The notes under the pieces are model-generated. The model was not told the origin of the DNA and searched no databases. It saw nothing but the letters and a program-made list of their open reading frames with translations. Below, piece by piece: positions 1 through 13,370 of a DNA stretch of 64,000 nt. The stretch is from Lates calcarifer (Eukaryota > Chordata > Actinopteri > Centropomidae). The first letter of the stretch is position 1, and every line of letters begins with the position of its first letter. The translations under genes were made by a program, and so were the position numbers. Location of the stretch: NCBI RefSeq assembly GCF_001640805.2, contig NC_066856.1:15475087-15539086 (forward strand). The letters are read 5' to 3'.

Positions 1-34
1 CCCAAAGAAATAAAAATTGTTTAATGTTTCACAA

Positions 35-357
35 CAGTGGAGACTTGATAAAAGTCCAAAAATGAAAACAGATTTGTGTATTCCACAGAACTTTGCAGGG
101 ACACTAGGTTGGGACAATAAAATAGTCGAAACTTGAGCAGCTACAGCACTAAAATAGCTAACAATCTTTTAATGCCATATGTAATAATATATATCACTCA
201 CTGGGGCTATTTTTTCCAGAATGATTACTTTAACCTGGCACATTTTGCCCATAATACCTCTGGACTTTTACTTAAGCAGGACTTTTACTCCTAATGGAGA
301 TTTATACGTTGTTGTTTTGGCATTTTTACTTTAATAAAGCATCTTCTTCCACCACTG
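35..357. mobile_element. hAT-like MITE copy in a gad2 intron
   Basis: The copy starts with CAGTGG and ends with CCACCACTG, inverted ends of the kind found on a short non-autonomous hAT-like element common in fish. The inner part carries the runs of 'acttttac' and 'cttaag' that I recall for this family. The same family recurs at 55119-55599 and about 60453-60640. The copy ends only 54 bases before a gad2 exon. No target-site duplication is visible. The family assignment is from memory. Confidence 0.6.
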
Positions 358-411
358 ATGAATTCACAAACAACTGGCAAAGCAGCTAAAGATTGATTTT
401 CATTTATACAG

Positions 412-3400
412 CGGTAAACTGGTCCCCGCTGACCTTGAGAGGAGAATACTGGAGGCGAAACAGAAGGTAATGTGATCCACATTTATAACACTGCTATAAG
501 ACAGATATTACTTCATACAGCACTGATTTTTATGGTATTCAGTGGACTGAAACCACAGTGATGATGAGGGGATTGGGAGACATATGGGCATTGTTATAAC
601 TGCATCAGTAGATACTTTATGTGCAGTCATTTTTTTATTTGTGCTCATGCAGGGGTTTGTACCTTTCTTTGTGAGTGCGACTGCTGGAACAACAGTATAC
701 GGAGCCTTTGACCCTCTCATCGCTATTTCTGACATCTGCAAAAAGTACAACATCTGGATGCATGTGGATGTGAGTAAAATTGAAACACTGAAAACCTTAG
801 CGTATGGGCAGAAATCTACATAAACATTTCCTGTTGCCTGCTTTAAAAGGCTACCATCACATATGCACAGTATCTCACCACAGGAGGGATTTTACTGAAG
901 GCGTACACAGAAATACAGAGCTCACCAGTGAGTTTGACAAATCTATTATGTCTGTCTTGCCTCTAACTGCTTTCAGTTGACCCAGATAGGAGCTAGCCAT
1001 TTCCTATCTAACACTGGAGATTAGGAAAACTGGAACAGAGGCTGTAAATCATCTCCTCCCCTGACTTTGCCATCATGGCCTCTCTCACTGAAGGAGCTCT
1101 ATCTATTAATGAAGGTGATTTAGTCCTGACAGGGGGACACATCTATTAAGAGACATAGATGGCCTTGTCTATCATTCCTCAACTAGCTCAGATGGGGGAA
1201 AAACACATCCTGCTTTTAGAGTATTTGTGGTACCAGCTGCTTTTGTTGATATGTGTATTTTGTGGCCTTTTTAACTGTAAGTAGGAAACATTACGAGGGT
1301 AGCAAATCCAGAAATGCAAACTGTTAACATTTGGACTTCTATTCCTATTCTGACATTTATCTTCTTCTGCTGAAGTTAGCATGCTAACCAGCTAGCCCTT
1401 GCCCAGCCAGCCTGTCTCTTTACTTTCCAATAGCAACTCACTGTAGCATCCAGACTGCCCTGAGCAGAGGGCATATTCTAACCTCTTGTGTTGTAAACAC
1501 AATGATAGCTTAAGTTCTTGGCAATTGACCATCACCACAACCAAATAGCCTTTTTAAGTTGAATTTGCAGTATGACATGTATGATTAATCTGTCTGTTTG
1601 TCCTGTTAGGGTGCATGGGGAGGAAGTCTCCTTATGTCCAGGAGGCACAGATGGAAGCTGGATGGAGTTGAGAGGCAAGTAGCTTTTTTTCTTTGTAGTC
1701 TCAAACTGGTGAGCGAAAGAAGCTAATGAGGTTTTGAAATATGATGCATGATGGCTGTTTGTTTTTTTATTAACTGCAGAGCCAATTCAGTTACATGGAA
1801 CCCGCACAAAATGATGTCAGTCCCTCTGCAGTGTTCTGCCCTGCTGGTCAGAGAGGAGGTTAGGCCACATCCCATTGAACAACATTCCTAATCACATACA
1901 GTGCATGTGTCCTGTTGTTTCATTGAGTTAATTACTGCCTTGTTATTACAGCTCTAAGCATTCTGAATCTCATCCCTTGAACAGGGTTTGATGCAGAACT
2001 GCAACCAGATGCACGCCTGCTACTTGTTCCAGCAGGACAAACACTACGACCTCTCCTACGACACCGGAGACAAAGCGCTACAGTGCGGACGCCATGTGGA
2101 CATCTTCAAGCTGTGGCTCATGTGGAGAGCCAAGGTAGGGAAAAGCTAACATGAGGATCTGCTGCCTTAACCAAAGACTGTTCTTTCTTTAACTTAGCTC
2201 TATAAGGTTCTAAAAACAAGTTCCCAGTATTATAAAGTCTATCAAAACCACTCAGAATGAATATAGATCCTTAGACTTTTCCCATATTCCTTTGGTTTAA
2301 CAATATAATTGCAGTATTTATTAGGATTCAAACAAAAAGATTTTACAGATGTGAATAATTTCTTTGACAGGGCACCATTGGGTTCGAGGCTCAGATTGAC
2401 AAGTGTCTGGAGCTGTCGGAGTACCTCTACAACAAGATCAAAGACAGAGAAGGATACGAGATGGTCTTTGATGGAAAAGTAAGTCTTCACATCTAACTTT
2501 CTCTCTCTCTGCAAGGACTTTTCAACCACAGCCACATAATTGGAGAAAAGTAGCCAGCATTAGTCCATGTTGCTCCTTTCACTTCACTGTGTTCAGTGTC
2601 ATTAGGGGTGACTTGATTGGCACACAGTGTGCTCTTTCTTTGTGTTGGATGAATGCCATTTTTACCTCTAGCTGCCAGTATAATGTGCTGCTATTATGTT
2701 TAATGAATAGCATAACTGCCTGTAATTGCTCATCTGCATATGAATAGCATGGTGTCTGAAATATCCTCTACCAAGCAGCACTACAACAACAAAAACATAT
2801 GCGGGTATGACGGGGTTATTAAGCTAAAAACTCTTCTATAAAAGGAGTGCTTGGACACCCAGAGTCATTTGTATAGTGAACACTCTAATGTTTCATGGCT
2901 TATTGTTTTCCTGCTGAGCTACAAAAGGCTAAGAGCATCATAACCCAGAGGGTGATGGGGAAAAACGCCAAATCCTCTGGGCAACAGCCCAGGTGTTCCC
3001 TTGTCTGTGCCTCCCATTAAGCCTTTACATCAATCTGATGTTGAATATACTACCACTAAACCAGCCCGGCTGTATAAATGAGGCTGGTGTGCATGGCTAG
3101 TCAGCTGTTGGTAATGAATGCTTTTCCACTGGCAGACAGGCAGGTGGCTCCAGCGTGGCTGCAGATGCCAAAAAATAGAGCTGTGAGGTGCTTTCAGACA
3201 CAGAGTGTATCTGAGAAAGATGGCAGGCTACCTGTCTGATGCTGGGAACACCTAATGGATTTTCTTTTTTGAGATGTGATCTGCCATTTTCAATCAAAAC
3301 CTGGCCTGGCTTGGTGAAATGGATGAGCTTTTCGATTTGGAGGAATCTGTAGGATTTCAGGCAAGGATGGCCTTAAATGTATTTACATTACTTGGCTGTA

Positions 3401-6245
3401 TATACTGTGTATGTATGCATATGTATAAGCATATATACTCTATATGTAATATGTGTTTTCAGTGTGTTGTGTGCATAGGGGCACATTGGGCTGTATATTG
3501 ATTTATTTTACAATAGATGTAATGTGCGCAAAGTCATTAAAATCAATTAGATTGATGCTCATATTAAATGACTTTCACCTTCTCTTATGGATTACATCAG
3601 AAAACCACTCTTCACATGTTAAAAATTTACATTTACTTTCCTGCTAATATTGTCGGTTTTTAATTACAGTGTGCTTAAAAACATTAAACATTAAAGCCAG
3701 TCTGTATAGACAGTTTGTGTGTTTGTGAGAGCATCTCCTAAATTATTCTGGCTTCAACCAGCATGACTACTAAATGATGCTGATGTGAGCAGTGAGCCTT
3801 AATCAAAACATTACAGCTGTAGGCTGTAGAACCAAAACAAATCAGTTAAAAGTCGCTTCATAAAACTCGTAAACTCGTAAAAAGAGTTGGATGATAATTG
3901 TTTCTGTTTGTTACTATGAGTGACCCCTTTCACATTGCACATAGTCATTTGATCCATTTTAACTACAAAAATATTGAGTAAAGCAGCTTTAAACATACAA
4001 TTAATATTGTTTAATTACAGTGTGCTTGAAATCAGTTCCGTTGATTATACTACTACCACAGGGGGGCACCACAGCACTGCACATAGTGGCATTAATTTTA
4101 CGAAGTCATCCCATCATGATACGAATTCACTTTAAGTCTGTAACATTAAATTATTTCCCAGCCCTACGTGTGCACATTTTTGCTTTTGTGTCACCCGGCA
4201 GTTTATTCCTCTCATCTCTTGTTGCCTGTGTGTTCCTACAGCCTCAGCACACCAATGTCTGCTTCTGGTACCTCCCTCCTGGGATCCGCTACATGGAGGA
4301 CAAAGAGGAGAGAAAGAAACACTTGCACAAGGTGGGTGAGCAGAGATAAGACGCCTTGCTGCAGTATCTACCAAAAACACCTTTCATTGCACCTTTCATG
4401 TGCCTTACAAGCCTTTCGATCCTTTTCCAGCTTGACCATTACATGTCGTCCTCATTAGGGACTACACAGACATTCACTTAGACTCAGGATTTAAAGAATA
4501 CTTAGTGCCCATGAGAAATGGTTTGTAAATTGTGACTTGTCTTAAAATAGGATATGCTGTCACAGAGGAGGGATATCACGTGCCTTAGACGGACTTAGAC
4601 GGAGTGAAGCTATTCAGTCTGTTAAAGTGACGGACATTCAGAGAGGCCCACAACAGCATGGGCCCACTAATTGACAATTAGGACAAACAGATGGTGTACG
4701 TGCCAGCCATACAAAGAGCTCCCCCTTCTCTGTTTTTCCCTGCAAAACCATCAACCATAAATCGTTACCATCTTTGTCATAATTCATCAGATGGAGAGGT
4801 TTCCTTTTGTTTTGCAGAGTGTGATTGAAAGAGCTCTGCAGTCATGCTTCACTGGCCTGAGTGCTCGGCCAGCTTGCTCTTTTCCACGCATTCTGACATT
4901 GAGATTGAGGGATGATGCAATTTTGCCCTATTAGCACTTTGAGGGGGAAAACATCTGAACTGAAGGAACTTTCCTCGATTTCCACTTGCCTTAATGACTA
5001 TTTTGAAAGGACGGAAAGAACTGGAAAATTGTCAGAAAGACTGATTTGACAGGAAATCTGCAGCTGCTGATTGATTATTTTGTAGAAACGGCAGGCCTGC
5101 CAGCTACAGCAGGACACCTGCAAGAGATTTAGAAGAAATGACTGATTATGTGATGAGAACTATAGGGCACTAGCCACAGCACTGCTGCATCTATATAAGT
5201 CTCTATACAGGACTAACTACTCCAGCTGACTGTGATTGTACAATTGAAACAGAAACCAACTTCTATTCCTTGAGGAGTTTTCAAAGTTTCTGCTAGTTTT
5301 TCAACTTAATACTCCAAGATTTATTAACATTCTTAGCAGATTATGCTGGACCTTGAGGTTATTTGAGTCACAGTTAAGTTAAGCCCTTAAGTCAAAGCTG
5401 CAGTGAAGTGTCTTCTTAAGTTAGTCTTGAGTTGAATTTATGTGCATATGCTAAAGTTGATTATGGGTCACAATACTGCACCAAGTATGGTAATTTCTCA
5501 TTTTTACAGATCCTACAGCACTCACAAAACTGACATACAGTCATCCAGAAAGGATATTTCAGAGACACTTATTTTGAAATGTTTTTCCACGGTAAGATGT
5601 CTTAATAGATTAGTGTTGGTGAAAACAAGAGTTTCCAACTTGTAATTGAATCTGCCACAGCTCATCACAGCACAGAATCCACACCGCCATCAAGCTGAGC
5701 ACAAAATAAATGACTGTCGCTGCTTTACTCCCTGAAGATAACCTCTCAACTTGGCAGCAGCGGCAGTCAGGACTGTGTGTACCCGGCTGGCGTCAGATTT
5801 AGTTGTCAGCCTGGTAGATAATGGACTACAAGGGACCAGTTTGGAGTAATCTGAGGGGAAGATGTGATGTGTGTAGTTGCTGAAAAAGAAAACAAAAAAG
5901 GAAGTAATACACTGAAAAAATGAACAAAGTGAAATGGGATTTGAGGAGACAAAACGTGCAATATGGCTGGTCATCAGTAGTCAGTCGATCACAACAAATA
6001 TACGTGGGGAATTACATGATCTGATTTTCTGAAGGAACATTAACTCATGCTGAATGTATTGGATCTCTCAGGTGGCCCCAGTGATCAAAGCCAGGATGAT
6101 GGAGTACGGGACGACCATGGTCAGCTACCAACCACAAGGGGACAAGGTCAACTTTTTCCGCATGGTGATCTCGAATCCCGCTGCTACGTTCGAGGACATC
6201 GACTTTCTTATTGAGGAGATTGAACGACTGGGCCAAGATCTATAA
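412..6245 (+). CDS. gad2: Glutamate decarboxylase 2 (GAD65), 3' part, 8 exons
   Basis: This enzyme is PLP-dependent and converts glutamate to GABA; in vertebrates it sits on synaptic vesicle membranes. Exons: 412-466, 653-769, 1610-1674, 1780-1858, 1985-2134, 2371-2478, 4242-4331, 6072-6245 (stop TAA). All phases join without a break and give about 278 C-terminal residues; the 5' half lies outside the window. The NPHK motif with the PLP lysine is in the fourth exon, and the protein ends [11 protein letters not shown] as in GAD family members. [20 protein letters not shown] and [20 protein letters not shown] match GAD2 better than GAD1. The intron at 1675-1779 has a GC donor (AG|GCAAGT). The segment after HVD reads GAWGGS where human reads AAWGGG. 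A fish gad3-type paralogue is the alternative, but synteny favours gad2. Confidence 0.95.
1675..1779 (+). other. GC-AG intron of gad2
   Basis: The exon ends GAG AG and is followed by GCAAGT rather than GTAAGT. The acceptor is ctgcag. The split arginine codon (AG|A) is restored exactly, giving GVER-ANSVTW as in the GAD family, so the non-canonical donor is needed. A match to AG|GCAAGT is the usual strong form of GC donor. Confidence 0.85.
3659..4027. repeat. 18-bp direct repeats flanking a 333-bp segment
   Basis: TTTAATTACAGTGTGCTT occurs at 3659-3676 and again, identically, at 4010-4027, inside the gad2 intron before exon 4242-4331. The intervening segment contains, at about 3890-3988, one end of the TTAA-flanked repeat family seen whole at 17031-18052. 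The arrangement is either a long target-site duplication of a retroposed insert or a local duplication. Confidence 0.6.
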
Positions 6246-9200
6246 GACTCGTCTCACCAAGTCCTCCTGTACTTTTCCCCTTGACGGATGAATTGTTTGT
6301 CGTGAATGTACTGGTAAACCTTATTTTCTTTTCTCTCTCTTTCCTCCAAAGTCACATATTTAAGAGTATATTTGAGAAAAAAGATCTACAGATATATCCA
6401 TATATTATGTATTGTAGCTTTGCTGTGGACTGACTTGGTCCAAAGCTATGTAAAAGTGCTTCTGTCTGCTTTTCCTATAGTGTAGTAGATCCCAGAGTAG
6501 TGTAAGTGATGTAACTTTATATGTACTTTTTGTGATATGAAATGCTTGTGCAATAGGTCGATGAGGGAAGAGTTTATTTTTGAATCATTTCTCATTTGCC
6601 GAGTATGTTGTTAAGTGCCAAACGTGGTTGTGTTCTATTGTAACTTTAAATTTTAAACTTCTGGTTTAAAACTAAAAAACAAAAGCACTTCACCTTACCT
6701 CAGCTTAATCAACTGCCTTTACATCTGCACATAGTCCTTCAAGCAGTGATTCTGGACAAATTCTCTTGGCTGGTGATGTATAGCATATAGTATACCAGCA
6801 CATGTTCAAAAACTATCCCAACCAGAGTTCCTGTTTTATGGATTTGAAAATATTTACAAGAAAAGAAAGCAAGAAAAAGATTTCTATTGAACACAACAGC
6901 AAAGTCAATTCAAAGCATTTATGAGAGCATGTTGGTCCATCAGACATTACCATGGGCTTTGACAGTTTGACAGGCTTGTTAAGTCTATTTTGTTTGTTGT
7001 CAAATGGACACCATTTCCAACCTGGCTGTATATTTAGCTGTGCTGAGTGTGCTTTACATGTCATAATGATCCAAAATCAATGCTTCAGAGATGATGTTAA
7101 GTTATAATCCTCAAGATTTTCTTCATTTCAACCTCCATTTGTACTACAAGTAATGTCCATTGCCTCTGTAATTGCCTCTCTTAATATTAGTTTCAATTGC
7201 AGGATGGTGGAGTCCGCCTTTCCCACTCAGAATTAAAGGTATGTTTGCTGCCCCCAGCGGTCAATTCATGTAACTTCTGAACTGTTTTTAGGCTAGTGGA
7301 CGTCACTTGACCTGCAGTACTGACAGTGGCCACTACTCCAAAATGGCCTCGGAGCCTAGCTTTGTTCCTGGGGGCTTGGTATTTTCAAATGAGATCTTTG
7401 ACTTCTATTATTAAAATGCACTTGCTGTAACCATCAGTAACCACAGCCGTCTCCAAATCCACCAGGACTTAAATCTTAAGGATTATAACTTTACATTTGC
7501 AAACCTCTCATCTGTAGTACATAATTAAAGAGGTTTTTTGGCAGTCGTGTTTTTGGATAAGCACTTACTAAAAGACTGAGGATCTTGAGAAACTGGGAAC
7601 GGTGTAATAATTGTTTTGTTTGGATATAGGAACTTCACCAGATTTGCAGCTACTGTATACCTGACATCACTTGCACTAGATCATCGGTGGAGGAGAGGCG
7701 TCCCTTAGCATTGCAACTGAGATTTCTTCTTTATTCATTCACAAGCAATATTCGAGTATGGGTCCAATCTATATGCCCTGCAAAACATCAAGAGAAGTGA
7801 ATTCAAGTGTTCAATAGTTGAAGATAATCAAGTCTCCAGACCAAATGCACCATAGTTAGTGACAAATAAGCTAAAAACATGCTTACTGTAGGCGAGTTAG
7901 TTGATGGAATGTGAACCCTGAATTAACAAGCAGAGGTTCTGTAGCATTTTCATTAGAACAAGTTAGAAAAGCACAATTTGCTCAACATGGTCGGTCAGTG
8001 TACAATCACTTTTGATCATAGATTGTAAATAGTATTTCAAGATGTCCTAAGTACATATCTTTGTGTATACATATGTGTATATAAGACATATAATCAGAGA
8101 CTATTTGTGAGGTAAAGTTATTCATATTTTCTCTATCTCCAATATAGATTACTTGTATTTTCATCCTGTTAGTCCAAAAGGCTTTTTTTTTTTTTTTTTT
8201 TTTTTTGCTGTGTGTATGTACGTATGTATGTATGTATGTCACTTACTTGATTTGGTTTGTGACTCTTCTAGCTATTTCAAAGAAAATGCTTTTCAGGGAC
8301 TGGCTTTAAAGAAATTGACAGATTTCACCTTGAAATACTTTTGAGTCTTACTCAGAGATGAACAGCAAGACTCTGGTGTTTTGGATTTTAAATGAATATG
8401 CAAAGCCATTTTGACTCTGAAGCTCCTGTGTTTTTGTTTTTGTTTTTTTTTGTGCACAAGTGATACTTGACGGTATGTGCCAACGTGTACCTTAGTGTGT
8501 TTGTAACTGTGTTGCCTTAGTATGAATTTGCCAGTATTGTCTAGTTTTCCTCCAAAGAGGAGGTTGTGCACTTTAGAGTATACACATGACCTAATAACGT
8601 GCAATGTCCAATGGTTGTTCATAAGTTGATGTTAAAAAAAATTCTACTCAAAAAATGTAACTTAAGCTCTTTGGTCTGAATGTGTCATGAATCAAGGGTC
8701 TGTTAGAGTATGAAAGCATTTAATTTTTGCTGTTAATATAAAGATTCTTGTTTAACTGTCTGTTTAACCCATCCCAACAGAGAGTGGCCTAAAAATTTAT
8801 TGGTCCTATTGCTTTTTCTTTTCCTAAATAAAATTGGCGTACACACTGTGACACAGACAACATCAGATTTATTAACAGCGACAAAGGAATCTCACTGTGG
8901 TAGTCTTGGAAAGCCAGGCATTTTGTATCTCTTGCTGCTGCTGCTAGACTTGCTTCCTTTGCACGTGCATGCAATGCCTTGCCTATCCAGCTTGTTTGAT
9001 ATACAGTCTCCTATATCTATTTATATATACTATATATACATATATACAGTATGTGTAGCACCTGTAATTAGCTTTAGTGTCCAATGTATAGCTTAGCCTG
9101 TAGATTAGTGCACTGTCGCTCTAGCCTTTACATGTGATCTCTGTGTCTTGGGCTTCCTGTAAAGTTTCTCCGTGCTGCAAGCATGCTAACCTCGCCTAGC

Positions 9201-10570
9201 ACTGTATACCTCTCCGCGCTTGATCTGACTATCTCTATCCTCTGTCTTTCTCTTCTGCTTGAAGACTGTCGCTGCTCAGAACGTAGAGTATTATATCTAT
9301 ATGTGTAGTCCCTCAGCATGTCTCTCTGAAAGCTCTTCTCTGCTCTGCACCTGTATGACCTTTTCTCTCTTTCTCTTCCGCTTCTCGCCCTCTGGTAGCA
9401 GTGACAATGTATCCTTGCGCTTTCCTCTTCAACGTTTCTTGGCTACCTGCTGTCGTTCTGTTTGTGTGTCTGAGACGGTATGTTGACTTGTGTCATGGTG
9501 CCATAACGTCACTGTTTTTCACTTACTTTAACCAAGGCCCTTGACTCTATGGGATGTATGAGAAAGAGAATTGGGTTTGATTGTCCAAAAACTTGTCTAA
9601 TGCAGGTGTTGTTAGCCTTTAACACAAAAATAAAGAAAAAATGTACCCTGGTTTCTTGCTTACAGGAAATATTGTTTGTTTATGAGAACAATTAAAACCC
9701 CTAGTACTCAGAGTGCAGTTAATTTTCACTGAATATGGTGCAATTTTGAATCATATATTCTGCAAACTGCTGTGCTAGCTTCTCTCAAACATTCATTTGT
9801 CCTGAACTATATGTTACTCTTGGGAAAATAGAAATAAATATTGTCAAAGCGAAGATTATTTGACTCTGTACCTTCTTCTTTTTGCTCTCAAACACATTTA
9901 GAGGCACTTTGGTATGTTTCACATAGTGGCCTAAAAAACACACATTTTTGTCTCTCATTAGACAAAGCACAGTGTTACGTGAACAGGAAAAGTTTAAACT
10001 GTTACATAACAAGTCCTTGAACAGCAAAAGTGGGACATGAAAGTGGCACTTTGAGAGCACACTACAAGGTAAGGACATTATCAGTGGTGCCAACACTGCA
10101 TTGTTCATATTTATGTAATATTTTCTGACCCCCTAGGATCATTGTTTAGTACCTCTTCAGTTTCAAATGTAAAACCCTGTGAAGTGCATCCAAAGTGGGC
10201 TCAGGAAATATAGTTGGTGTGTAATTATGCAAACTAATTTCATAAGTCTGTACTTAATAAGATGGTCTCACAGTACAACAAAGATGTATCACCTGTCTTC
10301 AACACAGTCTCACAAATAATTAAATAATAAAAGTATAAGCTTCTCACATGTAAAAGATGCCTTCTGTGCCACTCCAGTGGAAAATGTGATATATGTACAT
10401 ATACTAACAGCTTCACTGGTAGGTTACTAACTTCTCTCTAGATGGCACTGCTACCTTACAATTTTGTAATGAAAGCGTGTATTTTTACCCTGCCTGAAAA
10501 TAGGCACACTCTACAAATGTGGCTGGACTTTTTTGGCAAATAAAAATTATTTTCCATTATTGTCTCAATG
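6246..10570 (+). other. gad2 3' UTR with several candidate poly(A) signals
   Basis: No coding sequence is evident after the gad2 stop. AATAAA is present at 8827-8832, 9629-9634 and 10539-10544, the last with a T/G-rich stretch after it. The true end is not determined from sequence. The stretch includes a T24 run (8183-8206) followed by TATG repeats and an AT/TA-rich tract near 9000-9060. Short open frames here have no recognisable content. Confidence 0.45.
8183..8240. repeat. T24 tract followed by (TATG)n microsatellite
   Basis: There are 24 consecutive T residues at 8183-8206, then a short spacer and repeats of the tetranucleotide GTAT to about 8240. This is a simple repeat with no coding meaning. 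Confidence 0.9.
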
Positions 10571-12712
10571 AGTTGTTATTTTTACATTTTCCCCCTTAAT
10601 CATTACTGATTACAACATCCTTTTAAGTCCAAGTCAAGGAAGAAAAGATGAAAAAAGACATCCCAAACTATGTGAAAGGTTCCCAGATGGTTTACCTCAT
10701 CTTTCTCACTCATACACATACAGTAGATAAAGCGGAAACTATCACATGCGAATAACCACCATCTCACTGACAGGGACTTGACCTATGACTAGGCAGAGAA
10801 TTGCCACATTTATTTCTGTAAGTGACATGAAGGTCCAGATAAGGAAGTGAAATGTGTGTTTTAAACAAAACATCTGGAGCACACACTATCAGCTGGCTCA
10901 GACTGAAGGGGCTCAGAGGAAATGGGTGGTTTTAACATTACAAATATGACATGTAATCATCGTTAGTTTCCACACAGTCATTTGAGTGTGTTTGCACGAT
11001 GAGGTTCCACGGCAGGCGTTGATCTATCTCCAACACCTCCATAACAGAGAAGGGAAAACTGGTTCTGCCTCTTTAGAGCTTCAGACTTCAGTACTGTCTC
11101 ACTGTTGAGCCTTTTGCAGATATTATTTTAACATGTAATCAGGTTGACATCTGTACCTAATGTTCTTCCTGTAAAGCTATACTATTTTTAGATTGTGGCT
11201 ACCATGTTACAATGTTTTATTGTGAACCTCTACAACAGCTAAATGGATATGTGCACATCTGGGACATATTTTGTTTGAAAGTTCTCTCTTACCTTTCTGT
11301 TAGTTGACAATTGGTAATATATAATTGTATTCATTATTATTTTTTTAATCTGTTCTAGTACACTCTGAAGGCTGCGATGTTCATAAAATTTAACAACAAC
11401 ATTTAAATGTCTCCTGATGGTGGCACTAAAGGAAGGCTTAACCCCTTGAAAGCATGAACGTGCCCAACAAAATGCGTGTTAGATTCAAGACAGTCCAGTT
11501 CAGCATTCCTGTAAGACTGAGAATACTCAAAAATGGAGATGGTTCGTCCTCTGAGGGACGACAAGTTACCCATTAGATTTTGATATTACACATACTGTAC
11601 ATATAAGTGCAAGTAGAAATTTTGATCTTTTGCTAGATTTAGAGGAAAAGGCAGACTCTCTACTAGAAATACTAGATAAATACACAAAGTACAAGAAATA
11701 TCACCACTAGACGTCTATTTTACTCTTGACAAAAGTTTTAAATGGTAACAAACTTGCCAACATCATTATCTAATTTCACAGTTATCTAACAAACTTGAAC
11801 CACAAAACGACAAAATGATCTCAGAAAAGTTGAAGATATCTGTATAAATTTTATTCCCATAATGTTTAACATTAAAGAGAGAACCTGCACCGAACACACA
11901 CACCGACGCACAAATAAATGAACACATGAAGTTATAATGTGAGCTATCCTCCTTTACAGCCCTCATGGGTTTTTACGATTCACTGTGCTGAGCTGCAGAG
12001 CTACACAGAGGCAAAATGACTTGTCAGCTCATCCTCCATTAATTATCATCAAGGAATTACCTATGTGTACTCTTGACATCACTTTTTAGATTCCTGTGTC
12101 ATGAGACTTCTAAATTAATTTCAATCAACCTTGACATGCTGCCTCGGCGGGCTCTCTGCCGCTCTTATCTTTCTGATGGGCAGTGCAGTCTTCCACAGAG
12201 TCTAAATATTTTTATCACTGCCCTTTACAGATTAAAAATTAACTCAAAGAATAATAAGAATAATGATTGAACAACCAGGTCAGCCACTTCTCAGAGATTC
12301 ACCCTGCACTGTTCCATCCTCTCAGTGATCAGAGATGTTCCCACATGAGCTGTTTATCAGCAGCGTCACCTGGATGATCTGCTCAGTGTCTGCAGCAACC
12401 CCGACCATGTGGTGCACATCACAGGCCTTGTAAAGCCCCAACACTATAATCCTACATGTGATTACACAGAGAGGAGAAAAGCTGCTCGATCCAAACACAC
12501 GGGATGCAGATAGGAGAAATGTAGCAAACATGTCATAAAGTTTAAGACGGCGAAGTTACTCTTGTCTCAAACTTGGTGGTGATTTACGAGCAAACCAACA
12601 GATGGTAAAATTAGGGTGGCTGGCTTTAGAGAGGCTCACCAAAGCATTTCGACAGAAAGGCCAAAAGGATTCTCATGCTCCTATAAACGCCTGAAGTCTT
12701 CATGAAAACAGA

Positions 12713-12714
<2 letters not shown>

Positions 12715-12760
<46 letters not shown>
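12715..12760. repeat. (GT)23 microsatellite
   Basis: An uninterrupted GT dinucleotide run of 46 bases. Confidence 0.97.
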
Positions 12761-12762
<2 letters not shown>

Positions 12763-13046
12763 AGCCAAGCCAGATGTTGGCGTCTGTTGGAACTGGTGGT
12801 GTTCACCTTGTAGTCCTCTGAGCCGTACTCTGCCTGAACTCTGCCTCTGCCCTAATGCCAACCCAGAAGCTGGTGGGTCATCTGTTAGTGTTTGGTTTCA
12901 CTCTGACACTGCTCAGCCTGGTCACCTTAGGGGAGAGGCCGCATGCTTGGTTGACAGCAGAAGAAGTTACAAAAGCCCCTTTTTTGTTATTCATCAGCTG
13001 TGCAGCCACTAAGCATGGATTTGGTGGCTTGGAGGTCAGTCTAAGT

Positions 13047-13370
13047 TTAAAGCTGCTCTAATCAATATTTTTAATTTAACAACAACCAAATGACTATGTG
13101 TAATGTGAAAGGGGTCGCTTGTAGTGACAAATCCACTGAGAGTTATCAACAAACTCAGCTCTGGGAAGCATTTCAGAGTGCTTCAGTTTTGTTGGTGGCT
13201 TTATGGCCCACATCTTAAGTGTTTTGATTCACTTTCACTGCTCTCATAGTGCCGTTTCCAGACACAGCAGGCAGCTCTTTTCAGTGAAAAAGCTCTGACA
13301 GATGGACACAGGTAGCATATGGAAATGTTGTGTTTACAGCTTGTTGCAGCCAAAAATAAATGCCCATAAA
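13047..13370 (+). mobile_element. Partial copy of a TTAA-flanked repeat family
   Basis: The copy begins TTAA-AGCTGCTCTAATCAATATTT and continues with text parallel to the copy at 17031: 'aatgtgaaagg', then stretches related to 'ccactgagag', then 'ggcccac(a/g)'. No inverted right end follows, so this copy is truncated or solitary. Confidence 0.6.

Noticed and set aside
9128..9486. Frames with Arg/Ser-rich or Cys/Leu-rich products near 9.1-9.5 kb
   Set aside because: They lie in the gad2 3' UTR in a CT-rich tract with strong composition bias and no homology that I can name.
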